From Nilaparvata lugens (taxonomy: Eukaryota; Arthropoda; Insecta; Hemiptera; Delphacidae): a stretch of DNA of 64,000 nt. Below, piece after piece: positions 1 to 9,489 of the stretch. The stretch covers positions 17,458,531 to 17,522,530 of the forward strand of contig NC_052515.1 in assembly GCF_014356525.2 (NCBI RefSeq). The letters are read 5' to 3'. Position numbers and translations under genes: made by a program. The notes beneath the pieces were generated by a model. It was not told the origin of the DNA. It saw only the letters and a list, made by a program, of their open reading frames with translations, and did no database searches. Within the stretch, counting starts at the first letter, position 1, and every line of letters starts with the position of its first letter.

Positions 1-767
1 GTTGTGTGGAACATACTTCACCAGATTTCTGATAAGGAAGAGACTTTTACTTATTTTCCTGATCATACTATCAACATGTAAAGTCCATGTCAGCCTTTCA
101 TCAAAATTTACCCCTAGCATATTAACAGAGTCAGTGCTTTCAATTTCATTATCACCAATATATAATTGGGGAAGTATAGGAACATTTTTAAAGTGTATAA
201 TTTGGCTTTTCATAGAGTTTATAGATAGACAGACATTATTGAAATACTGGACCACATCGTTGGTTGAGATGTTCATGTCTATTTCAAGATTATTTACATT
301 TTCATCAGTAAATAAAAGAGTTGTGTCATCAGCGTAGAGTGTAAAATGGACATCATCTGATACAGCTGAATGCAGATCTGATATGTACAAAAGGAAAATT
401 AGTGGACCCAGGATTGAGCCCTGAGGGACTCCAGTTTTTAATTCTAATTTAGAGGATGAAACTTCTCCAAAGGGCGAAGTTAGACAGACATACTGAGTAC
501 GCTCAATCATATATGATTTCTTTAGTGTGTGGGAGATACCTCTTACTCCTAAGCTACGCAATTTATTCAAGAGGATATCAAAATCGATGCAATCAAAAGC
601 TTTTGAGAGGTCCAGCAGTACAGCTGACGAGAAATTCCCCTTATCTAATTCATCCAGTACTTTTTCATATAAGTTTATAGCTGCACCAATAGTTGATCGC
701 CCTTTGACAAAACCATACTGGTATTGGTAACATATATAATGGTGGAACATTATTCAGCAGCTCTCCT
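1..767 (-). pseudogene. Non-LTR retrotransposon reverse transcriptase, 3' part cut by window edge
   Basis: Read on the minus strand, one frame stays open from about 767 down to the window start. It encodes a central reverse transcriptase domain of the Jockey/CR1/RTE kind. In order it shows YQYGFVKGRST, LDLSKAFD (palm motif A), TGVPQGSILGPL and the YADD catalytic box at 324-335. No in-frame stop is seen in these roughly 255 codons, so this stretch is only lightly decayed. The 5' side is cut sharply at 767, where the neighbouring palindrome begins, so the endonuclease and N-terminal RT are missing. The rest of RT lies outside the window. Family membership is certain at RT level; the clade is not resolved. 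The region has no relation to the piggyBac fragments next to it. Confidence 0.85.
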
Positions 768-1437
768 CGACTTTGAAACTCCTGAGAGGACAGAATACGT
801 TCTTCAGACTACTGTTTAGTATGTATCTCAGCAACTGTGACGCTCTCTGAATGATGACGACTTTTTAAAAGTGATTTCAACTCTTTTGGAGGTACCTTGA
901 GTCGGAATGAGTTTCCTTTTGGCAGGTAAGGTAGGTGGCGGCTGTTCTGCTGTGACAATAATGTCAAAATTGACACATGTAGCTAGTTTGAAGATTGTTA
1001 TTAACTTGAGGATCGATAGCTGCAGCAAAATCTTGTACTCTATACTCTATTATCAGATTGACTATTATGTTTGACAGTGTCTAATTTTGAAAAAGTGAAA
1101 ACTTTGGTGATGCTGTTGAATTAGACACTGTCAAACATAATAGTCAATCTGATAATAGAGTATAGAGTACAAGATTTTGCTGCAGCTCTCGATCCTCAAG
1201 TTAATAACAATCTTCAAACTAGCTACATGTGTCAATTTTGACATTATTGTCACAGCAGAACAGCCGCCACCTACCTTACCTGCCAAAAGGAAACTCATTC
1301 CGACTCAAGGTACCTCCAAAAGAGTTGAAATCACTTTTAAAAAGTCGTCATCATTCAGAGAGCGTCACAGTTGCTGAGATACATTCTAAACAGTAGTCTG
1401 AAGAACGTATTCTGTCCTCTCAGGAGTTTCATAGTCG
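768..1437. repeat. Near-perfect 317-bp inverted repeat (palindrome) with 36-bp spacer
   Basis: The left arm is 768-1084 and the right arm 1121-1437, separated by 1085-1120. I found only three mismatches when reading the arms against each other. Both arms can encode the same 66-residue open frame on opposite strands, which is a consequence of the palindrome and not evidence for a gene. The right arm runs on into the first unit of the tandem duplication (1181-2500). At the position matching 1385 the left arm carries the base found in the second unit, so it was not simply copied from the adjacent first unit. Confidence 0.9.
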
Positions 1438-3820
1438 TTTGCATAGGCCATCTTACAGATTTTACAGAAAAACAATTTTGGGCTTAGAATTTTTGTCTTG
1501 TAACTTGTGATCTTTGTTCTGTTCCTAGTTGAAAAAGTGAAAGCAGTATATTGAATACAGTTCAAGTGAAACTATAATTGAAGCGCTAAATGTTAAAAGA
1601 TTTGACAACAGCTGGACCTCTAATAGAAGAAAATATACATGAAGTTTCACGTGAATCCATTACTCCAGCTAGTACTAGAGAAACATCCTCTTCAGTTTCA
1701 TCCACTACTAGAGTTTCACAACTCTACAATGCGACAAGGAAAACAATCAACAAGCCTGATGACACTTAATTGAAATGTATCAGAAAATTCACTTCTACAC
1801 TACAGCGTTTTCAAACTTTGTTTTCACTCTCCTGAAAAAAAGGATTTAGTGACTATGTTGGTTTTCCCCTGCACCCTTCATATATAACTTTGTATCTTTA
1901 TATTTAACTATGAACAGTATTTATATCAATACTACATTTTAAAATGAGTTATATTTTGAATTTGGACGCCCTAAGGAACATTATAGAAAATGAAGCAGAA
2001 AGTGACATTGACCCTATTCATTTAAGTAATGTTGATTCAAATATTGGTGAAATATTAAATGAAGAAGTAGGACTTCTTCTGCTTAAATGAAGTTGGTGAT
2101 GGTAATAGTGTATTGGAGTATGAAAATGAACTGTTAGATAGGAATAATTTTGAAGAACAAGAGATCCAGAGCACAGGTGTTGATGGAGATGGATGGAGAG
2201 ACTGGACTGAGAATGATGTAAATCTCGATAAATATATTTATGAACTTGACAGTGGCTTTAAGCCACCAAGTGGTCCACTGCAACTGACAGAGGTGGATTA
2301 CCTGCAATTATTTTTTACTGACAGAGATTGTCAATGAAACAAACAGATATGCTAAATACCATATAATGAAGAATACTCAGTTATGTAAAAATCTATCTGG
2401 TGATCTTGGAAAGATTAACACTTCATGAACTGGAGACGTTCTTAGGCGTTTTAATCAATATGGGTATGAATCCTAAGCCTGAGCTTGAAGATTACTTTTC
2501 TGCAGCTCTCGATCCTCAAGTTAATAACAATCTTCAAACTAGCTACATGTGTCAATTTTGACATTATTGTCACAGCAGAACAGCCGCCACCTACCTTACC
2601 TGCCAAAAGGAAACTCATTCCGACTCAAGGTACCTCCAAAAGAGTTGAAATCACTTTTAAAAAGTCGTCATCATTCAGAGAGCGTCACAGTTGCTGAGAT
2701 ACATACTAAACAGTAGTCTGAAGAACGTATTCTGTCCTCTCAGGAGTTTCATAGTCGTTTGCATGGGCCATCTTACAGATTTTACAGAAAAACAATTTTG
2801 GGCTTAGAATTTTTGTCTTGTAACTTGTGATCTTTGTTCTGTTCCTAGTTGAAAAAGTGAAAGCAGTATATTGAATACAGTTCAAGTGAAACTATAATTG
2901 AAGCGCTAAATGTTAAAAGATTTGACAACAGCTGGACCTCTAATAGAAGAAAATATACATGAAGTTTCACGCGAATCCATTACTCCAGCTAGTACTAGAG
3001 AAACATCCTCTTCAGTTTCATCCACTACTAGAGTTTCACAACTCTACAATGCGACAAGGAAAACAATCAACAAGCCTGATGACACTTAATTGAAATGTAT
3101 CAGAAAATTCACTTCTACACTACAGCGTTTTCAAACTTTGTTTTCACTCTCCTGAAAAAAAGGATTTAGTGACTATGTTGGTTTTCCCCTGCACCCTTCA
3201 TATATAACTTTGTATCTTTATATTTAACTATGAACAGTATTTATATCAATACTACATTTTAAAATGAGTTATATTTTGAATTTGGACGCCCTAAGGAACA
3301 TTATAGAAAATGAAGCAGAAAGTGACATTGACCCTATTCATTTAAGTAATGTTGATTCAAATATTGGTGAAATATTAAATGAAGAAGTAGGACTTCTTCT
3401 GCTTAAATGAAGTTGGTGATGGTAATAGTGTATTGGAGTATGAAAATGAACTGTTAGATAGGAATAACTTTGAAGAACAAGAGATCCAGAGCACAGGTGT
3501 TGATGGAGATGGATGGAGAGACTGGACTGAGAATGATGTAAATCTCGATAAATATATTTATGAACTTGACAGTGGATTTAAGCCACCAAGTGGTCCACTG
3601 CAACTGACAGAGGTGGATTACCTGCAATTATTTTTTACTGACAGAGATTGTCAATGAAACAAACAGATATGCTAAATACCATATAATGAAGAATACTCAG
3701 TTATGTAAAAATCTATCTGGTGATCTTGGAAAGATTAACACTTCATGAACTGGAGACGTTCTTAGGCGTTTTAATCAATATGGGTATGAATCCTAAGCCT
3801 GAGCTTGAAGATTACTTTTC
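1181..3820. repeat. Tandem duplication, 2 x 1,320 bp, about 99.6% identical
   Basis: Unit 1 is 1181-2500 and unit 2 is 2501-3820. Both begin at TGCAG, and a third TGCAG follows at 3821, so the junction carries short homology. I counted five substitutions between units (near 1385, 1445, 1650, 2148 and 2255 in unit 1 coordinates). Each unit contains about 760 bp of non-coding leader followed by a decayed piggyBac N-terminal region. The low divergence means a recent duplication or an assembly artefact. Confidence 0.92.
1944..2490 (+). pseudogene. piggyBac-type transposase, decayed N-terminal part, copy 1
   Basis: An ATG at 1944 opens 48 codons of an acidic N-terminus that stop at a TGA near 2089. 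The acidic segment continues in another frame (about 2092-2337; ELDSGFKPPSGPL). A further shift near 2330 restores ETNRYAKYH, and another near 2424 restores the stretch matching ETFLGVLINMG. Acidic N-terminus, E-x-NRYA and FLGxxxxMG follow the order seen at the start of piggyBac (DDE_Tnp_1_7) transposases. The catalytic half is absent. With at least three frame breaks this is a fossil. It is repeated almost unchanged at 3264-3850. Confidence 0.72.
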
Positions 3821-3850
3821 TGCAGATTATGTTGATTATTACAATATACG
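3264..3850 (+). pseudogene. piggyBac-type transposase, decayed N-terminal part, copy 2
   Basis: This is the duplicate of the fragment at 1944-2490, offset by 1,320 bp, with the same frame breaks. Identical disabling changes show that decay came before duplication. Here the sequence continues past the duplication edge for about ten more codons (DYVDYYNI) and then stops at 3857. The catalytic region never follows, so the source copy was already truncated. Confidence 0.7.
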
Positions 3851-3872
3851 ATTATAATGGTATATAAGTTAG

Positions 3873-3939
3873 GCAAGCTGCCGGCTTCCCCACCTATTAC
3901 GTCTTACTATCTCTAAGATAAGATAGTAGAGCAGCTTGC
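3873..3939. repeat. Short imperfect hairpin
   Basis: GCAAGCTGC at 3873-3881 pairs with GCAGCTTGC at 3931-3939, and an inner TACTATCT/ATAGTA stem lies between them. It directly follows the end of the duplicated piggyBac fragment, so it may be the terminus of another small element. No target duplication was seen. Confidence 0.5.
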
Positions 3940-4005
3940 AATAAATGAATTGTTGAGAGTCAGTTGACATTGAGCTCTCGCAACGTGAAGATCTATCTTT
4001 TTTTA

Positions 4006-4038
4006 AAAAACCCAATCACCTTCTCAGTCGATTTAACT
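4006..4038 (+). repeat. 33-nt sequence shared exactly with 16924-16956
   Basis: The same 33 bases, starting AAAAACCCAATCACC, occur in the same orientation 12.9 kb downstream. Both sites lie close to CCCARTGTCCTCA-type termini (4321 and 16776). This suggests both are parts of one dispersed element family. Confidence 0.7.
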
Positions 4039-4148
4039 GATGCCGAAACACGGGAATAGTTGTGATTTCGGAGTGTATAAGTGTTCCATACAGTGCGTTC
4101 AACCTGTGGATTACGCGAGTTCAGTGTAGTGCAAATTAGGTCACGTTT

Positions 4149-4318
4149 GTGAAATTCGCAATGGCCCCGATGGAGAATGCTAATCAAAATACTAATCCCC
4201 CAGCTTCCACATCGGGTAACCAGGATTTGGAATTTTCCGTGAAGATGGAACAAATAAAAACAGCCCGTGTACAATACCATAAGGTATTTCCTTATGGGGT
4301 CCCTTATGGGTCCCTTTC
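4149..4318 (+). other. Unrecognised open frame cut by an inverted-repeat element
   Basis: A frame opening at about 4149-4161 (GCAATGGCCCCGATGGAG, a good eukaryotic start context) gives a Ser/Thr/Asn/Pro-rich start. It runs to the inverted repeat at 4319, where any original protein would be interrupted. I recognise no domain. It could be the first exon of a transposon-encoded protein. The longer open frame to 4505 is formed by the inserted repeat. Confidence 0.25.
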
Positions 4319-4669
4319 AGACCCAGTGTCCTCAAATGTTGACATTATGTTTCCATGGCTACAAATAAACAAAGAAAAGAGCAATGCTAGTGGAATATCA
4401 TCCATTCCGTTGTCTCACTCCTCCTGTTGCAGAAATTATGAACTATTACATCAGCTGTTATCACAGACACATGTATTGGTTTGGTTTCTAATTCTGAAAG
4501 TTTGATAATCAAATTCTACGTCTGTTATCAAATTCTGTTACTGAAAAAATATTTTTAATATGCATTTTTTCATCAGCTTTTCAAATATCGCGAGAATAAA
4601 TCTTAATGTTGAAGTTTATATTTGTTATGGGTGAAAAAAGTAATGTACTCATTTGAGGACACTGGGTCT
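4319..4669. mobile_element. MITE-like element with 20-bp terminal inverted repeats
   Basis: AGACCCAGTGTCCTCAAATG at 4319-4338 is exactly inverted at 4650-4669. The interior (about 310 bp) is AT-rich with no coding potential. A TTAA or other target duplication is not evident. A related terminus with an internal palindrome (AATGTCCTCA...TGAGGACATT) occurs at 16776-16800, near the end of a piggyBac transposase fossil, so this may be a non-autonomous piggyBac-related element. Confidence 0.6.
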
Positions 4670-4840
4670 CACGTGCTCCGATGATAACATAACCTCCTAA
4701 CTATAAGTTGCTCTCACATTGAAATGATCTGTTCAAGTGAAATGTTTATAACTTTAACTATTAATTTGGATTGAGATCTATGAATTGTGAAATTACAAAC
4801 TGCAGTGCTTTTGTGACAATTATTGTAGGTCTATGGTAAA

Positions 4841-5037
4841 ATGAGTTCTAATAACAACATGAGTCACCAGTTAGATCCCGATATTTATAATGTGACAGAA
4901 GCCGATCTGGCTAAGTTTTACCGCGCGAGCGAACTCTGTATCTCAGCTAATTTTGGAGATATCTACTCAATTTTTTTTTAAATGAAAGAGGATAACAAAA
5001 TAAAACTGGGAAGCACAAATTTTATCAAAAAATCATT
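4841..5037 (+). repeat. Short ORF leader whose 3' part is inverted at 11862-11992
   Basis: An ATG at 4841 encodes 46 residues and ends with TAA at 4979-4981, immediately followed by the ATG of the chimeric Merlin frame at 4982. From about 4912 to 5037 the sequence matches the reverse complement of 11862-11992 (AKFYRASELCIS in translation), with scattered mismatches and a small length change in a T-run. The two inverted copies bracket 7.1 kb that includes both Merlin copies and the TTAGG array. Confidence 0.6.
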
Positions 5038-5767
5038 TCTTCCATTATGGAAAATTTTAGGATTAGTCTATTTATGGTCCAAAAACGTGTCATCAAAAGT
5101 GATTTGTGAGGAGTTGAAATTATCATGTAAAACTGTTGTAGATTGGAGTTCTTTTTGTCGAGAAGTGACATTTGATGCTGTACATGTTAGAAAACAAAGA
5201 ATTGGTGGTGAAGGTAGAAAGGTGCAGATTGATGAAAGTAAGTTTGGTAGAAGGAAATATAATAGAGGCCGCCTCATTGAAGGACAATGGGTTTTTGGGG
5301 GAGTAGATGAGGAGTCAGGTGACACCTTCATGGTTGCTGTAGAAGACAGAACATCCGAGACATTGGTACCAATTATAAAAGAATACATTTTGCCTGGTAC
5401 AACCATTGTTTCCGATTTTTGGAGGGCCTATGATTGCTTAAAAGACGAGGGCTATGAGCATCTGAAGGTGAACCACAAAATTAATTTTGTGGATCCTGAC
5501 TCGGGTGCTCATACGAATAAAATCGAGGCCTCTTGGAGTGCGGCAAAATCAAGTTTGCCGCGATATCATAGAAAAAAAGCGTTTTTTCCTGGATATTTAT
5601 CAAAATACCTTTTCATTAAATCATGCAAAATAAGAAAGGTGAACTCATTCATTGAATTCTGCAAAGAAGCGGGAAAACTTTATGATCCTGCCAGAAAAAA
5701 TTACAATGATGAGGAAATAAGTGATGATGAGAATGAAGACTTGGAGGATGATATTGGAATGATTTGA
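4982..5767 (+). CDS. Merlin (IS1016-type) transposase copy 1, N-terminally replaced
   Basis: 261 codons. From about residue 16 (KSFLPLW) the protein is the same as residues 89-333 of the intact copy at 6125-7126; reading the two coding stretches side by side I saw no base differences. The native N-terminus with its four-cysteine finger is replaced by about 15 residues read from the unrelated upstream repeat (MKEDNKIKLG). The breakpoint is near 5026, at shared AAAAATCATTTCTTCC. All three catalytic acidic residues remain (QIDES, VSDFW, NKIEAS). It is a partial duplication, offset 1,359 bp, extending to about 5927. Without the finger it probably cannot bind its ends, although a competing or regulatory product is conceivable. 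Confidence 0.75.
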   Translation: MKEDNKIKLGSTNFIKKSFLPLWKILGLVYLWSKNVSSKVICEELKLSCKTVVDWSSFCREVTFDAVHVRKQRIGGEGRKVQIDESKFGRRKYNRGRLIEGQWVFGGVDEESGDTFMVAVEDRTSETLVPIIKEYILPGTTIVSDFWRAYDCLKDEGYEHLKVNHKINFVDPDSGAHTNKIEASWSAAKSSLPRYHRKKAFFPGYLSKYLFIKSCKIRKVNSFIEFCKEAGKLYDPARKNYNDEEISDDENEDLEDDIGMI

Positions 5768-6124
5768 ATGAGGTATGCTTGTTTTTTTGATATTTCGAGT
5801 AATATGATTGATATTATTTTATAACTTATTGATGAGATGATGTTTACAATAATTAATTAAGAAACGTATACAACAAAAAAACATTGAAGTGGAATAATAG
5901 TTCAAATTAAGGCCTAAATAATTATTTCAATATTAATTGTAATTGGAAATTGATTAATTAAATTATTTATTATTTTAATCATTTTTTATTATTAAATCTA
6001 AAAGATTATTATTATTATTATTGTTTGTTGCACAACCAAAAACACAAGGCATCCCTGAATTGGTGGAAATTTTCAATTTCAATTGCAGTTTCGCGAAAAG
6101 TGAGTATATAGGTCTAAAGTGATT

Positions 6125-7126
6125 ATGGCTGAAGAAAAGATGAATCTTATAGTTCTAAGTGAGTGGGGAAGGAGAAATGATAGGACATTGATTGAAAAAT
6201 GCATGGATTGGGGAATTTTAAAAAGATATATTGAGTGCCCGAATTGTGGAAGCAGAATGAATCTGCGAAAAAACAAAGTGTCATTGGATGGGTACAAATG
6301 GGAGTGCACAAAATTTGTAATTAATGGAAAGCAAAAAAGGAAACGATGCCGATACTCAATGAGCTTAAGGAAAAACAGTTTTTTCGAAAAATCATTTCTT
6401 CCATTATGGAAAATTTTAGGATTAGTCTATTTATGGTCCAAAAACGTGTCATCAAAAGTGATTTGTGAGGAGTTGAAATTATCATGTAAAACTGTTGTAG
6501 ATTGGAGTTCTTTTTGTCGAGAAGTGACATTTGATGCTGTACATGTTAGAAAACAAAGAATTGGTGGTGAAGGTAGAAAGGTGCAGATTGATGAAAGTAA
6601 GTTTGGTAGAAGGAAATATAATAGAGGCCGCCTCATTGAAGGACAATGGGTTTTTGGGGGAGTAGATGAGGAGTCAGGTGACACCTTCATGGTTGCTGTA
6701 GAAGACAGAACATCCGAGACATTGGTACCAATTATAAAAGAATACATTTTGCCTGGTACAACCATTGTTTCCGATTTTTGGAGGGCCTATGATTGCTTAA
6801 AAGACGAGGGCTATGAGCATCTGAAGGTGAACCACAAAATTAATTTTGTGGATCCTGACTCGGGTGCTCATACGAATAAAATCGAGGCCTCTTGGAGTGC
6901 GGCAAAATCAAGTTTGCCGCGATATCATAGAAAAAAAGCGTTTTTTCCTGGATATTTATCAAAATACCTTTTCATTAAATCATGCAAAATAAGAAAGGTG
7001 AACTCATTCATTGAATTCTGCAAAGAAGCGGGAAAACTTTATGATCCTGCCAGAAAAAATTACAATGATGAGGAAATAAGTGATGATGAGAATGAAGACT
7101 TGGAGGATGATATTGGAATGATTTGA
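6125..7126 (+). CDS. Merlin-family DNA transposase, apparently intact
   Basis: 333 codons with no break. Merlin elements are eukaryotic relatives of bacterial IS1016/IS1595 and move by cut-and-paste in the nucleus. Residues 38-75 hold a C-x2-C ... C-x13-C cysteine set (C38, C41, C61, C75), a likely zinc-binding finger. The ISXO2-like catalytic core follows: D156 in QIDESKFGRRKY, QWVFGG at 174-179, D217 in VSDFWRAY and E254 in NKIEASW. VNHKINFVDPDSGAHT is the family's diagnostic block. The C-terminus (about 314-330) is acidic. I chose the ATG at 6125. Terminal inverted repeats and an 8-9 bp target duplication were not identified around this copy. It is the best candidate for an active protein here. 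Confidence 0.88.
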   Translation: MAEEKMNLIVLSEWGRRNDRTLIEKCMDWGILKRYIECPNCGSRMNLRKNKVSLDGYKWECTKFVINGKQKRKRCRYSMSLRKNSFFEKSFLPLWKILGLVYLWSKNVSSKVICEELKLSCKTVVDWSSFCREVTFDAVHVRKQRIGGEGRKVQIDESKFGRRKYNRGRLIEGQWVFGGVDEESGDTFMVAVEDRTSETLVPIIKEYILPGTTIVSDFWRAYDCLKDEGYEHLKVNHKINFVDPDSGAHTNKIEASWSAAKSSLPRYHRKKAFFPGYLSKYLFIKSCKIRKVNSFIEFCKEAGKLYDPARKNYNDEEISDDENEDLEDDIGMI

Positions 7127-7289
7127 ATGAGGTATGCTTGTTTTTTTGATATTTCGAGTAATATGATTGATATTATTTTATAACTTATTGATGAGATGAT
7201 GTTTACAATAATTAATTAAGAAACGTATACAACAAAAAAACATTGAAGTGGAATAATAATTCAAATTAAGGCCTAAATACTTATTTCAA

Positions 7290-7700
7290 AGATATTAATT
7301 ATTGTGATTCAGATCAGATTCTCATTTAGTTTTCATTGAAATATTGTTTTTTTACCTTCTAACACCTACAAAACTAACTATTTCTATATCCTACAGACAT
7401 AGCCTACAACAACAGCCTACAGCCTTAGCCTATAACAACAGCAAATGGCAAATTTAGAATACTAGCTTACCCGGCGAACTTTGTACCGCCAAAAAGTCAA
7501 TGTATCTCATGTCACACTTGACTTTATTTGGTGAATCATGAAATCTATCTGACAATCAATATTTTCATTCAAGTACATCTCAATACAGACTTCCTATGTG
7601 CTTAGTCATGCAGCATTTATTATCCCAAAAACATATTCTTCTCATTGAATTGGTATTAATATCTGTCAGTAAAGTGTTGATTTAAAAAAAAAATAGATAG
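7290..7700. other. Non-coding spacer with dispersed-repeat end
   Basis: No coding potential. 7380-7450 has an imperfect repetition of AGCCTACAACAACAGC. 7463-7490 (CTAGCTTACCCGGCGAACTT) resembles a terminus of a dispersed element common in insect genomes; that is recollection and not proven here. Confidence 0.3.
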
Positions 7701-9480
7701 TTAGGTTAGGTTAGGTTAAATTAGATTGGGTTGGATTAGGTTAGGTTAGGTTTGATTTTAAGTAAACGCCATATCATACTTTATATCAGTTTTGCAGCTC
7801 TTTTATAAAAACGTGATACTAACCTGACCAAAACAAAATTAATCAAACCTACCTACCCAAATCTAATTAAAACAAACCAAACCTAACCTATTTACCTTAA
7901 CCCAATCCAATAAAAATATATCTAACCTTATAAAAAACAAAATCAAACCAAAAATAATCAATTAAAAAATAAATAATCTGAAACAACCAACCTTAACCTA
8001 ATCAACATAATCAACATCAACAACCTAACCAAAGCCTACCTGATGAAGACTGAGCAAGTGTGAGGTGAGTTAAGGTTAGGAGAAGCTTGGGTTGAGAAAA
8101 GATTAGGTTAGGAGGAGCTTGGGTTAGGAGAGAATTAGGTTGAGAGAAGCTTTGGTTGGGAGAAGCTTAGGTTAGGAAAAGATTAGGTTAGGAGAAGCTT
8201 ATTTTTGGAGGAGCATGGGTTGGGAGAAGCTTAGATTGGTAAAAGATATGGTGAGGAGAAGCTCAGGTTGGTAGAAGCTTAGGTTAGGAAAAGCATAAGT
8301 TAAGAGAAGTTTAGGTTAGGAAAATATTAGGTTAGGAGAAACTTAGGTTAGGAGGAGTTTGGGTCAGGGGGAGCATAGATTAGGAGAAGCTCAGGTTAGG
8401 AGAAGCTTGGATTAGAAAAAGATTAGATTAGAAGAATCTTAGGTTAGGAGAGACTTTGGTTGGAAGAAGCTTGGGTTAGAAAAGGATTAGGTTAGGAGAG
8501 GCTTATGTTAGGAGGAGCATGGGTTGGGGGAAATTTAGATTGGTAAAATATACAGTTAGGAGAAGCTTGGATTAGGAGAAGCTAAGGTTGGAAGAAGCTT
8601 AGGTTAGGAGATGCTTTGGTTAGGAGAAGCTTAGGTTAGGTTAGGTTAGGTTAGATTGGGTTAGGATAGGTTAGGTTTGGTTTGGATTAGTTTAGGTTAG
8701 AATTAATTAGGTTAGGTTAGATTAAGTTTGATTTGGTTAGGTTAGGTCTTATTTGATATGGTTAGGTTGAGTTAGATTAGGTTAGGTTAAGATTGTTTAG
8801 ATTGGGTTAGGTTTTGTTTAGATTTGAATAGGTTTGGTTAGGTTAGGTTGGTTTAGGTTAGGTCAGGTTCGGTTAGGTTAGGTTAGGTTAGGTTAGGTTA
8901 GGTTGACTTGAGTTAGACAAAGGTTTTGTTTGAATTAGCTTTGTTTAGGTTAAGTTGAATTTGGTTTGATTAGGTTAGGTCTGATTTGATACGGTTAGGT
9001 TGGGTTAGGTTAAGTTAGGTTAGAATTGATTAGGTTGGGTTAGGTTTTGTTTAGGTTTGGTTAGGTTGGTTTAGGTTAGGTCAGGTTCGGCTAGGTTAGG
9101 TTCGGTTAGGTTAGGTTTGGTTTAATTGGATGAGCTTGGATTGAGTTTAGGATAGGTTAGGTTAGGTTAGGTTTGGTTTGGTTGGGTTAGGATAGGTAAG
9201 CTTGGTTTAAGTTAAGGTTAGGTTTGTCAGATTTGTTTTAAACAGGATAAGGCTTGGGTTAAGGTCTAATTTGGGTTGTTTTTCTGCTAGGTTGGGTTGG
9301 GTTAGCTTAGGATGATTTGGGTTGTATCAGGTTGTCTTAGGTTAAGTTAATTAGTGATTTTGTTTGGACTAGTTGTTTACTAGTATTAAATTGTATTGGG
9401 AGAGGTTAGATTAAGTTAGGTTTTTGTTGGGTTGTTTTGTAACTAGGTTATATTGATTTGTATTGGGTTAGGTCAGGTTA
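7701..9480. repeat. Degenerate interstitial TTAGG telomere-like array
   Basis: Most of this interval is built of TTAGG and variants (TTAGA, TTGGG, TTTGG). The cleanest run is 8871-8904, almost seven GGTTA units. The orientation is TTAGG at 7701-7755, switches to CCTAA at about 7823-8036 (AACCTAACC, AACCTAAC), then returns to TTAGG until about 9480. 8060-8640 is a derived minisatellite with a period near 16 bp alternating AGGAGAAGCTTAGGTT and AGGAAAAGATTAGGTT, rich in HindIII sites. TTAGG is the ancestral insect telomere repeat. The degeneracy and the flanking unique sequence argue for an internal site. Confidence 0.92.
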
Positions 9481-9489
9481 GATGCTAGA

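Noticed and set aside
828..1377. Two identical 66-residue open frames on opposite strands
   Set aside because: They are the two arms of one palindrome; no known motif, no start context, and the same frame recurs only because of the duplication.
5068..5406. 112-residue minus-strand frame repeated at 6427-6765
   Set aside because: Antisense shadow of the duplicated Merlin core.
7701..9480. True chromosome end
   Set aside because: Repeats are degenerate, switch strand, and are followed by 54 kb of other sequence.
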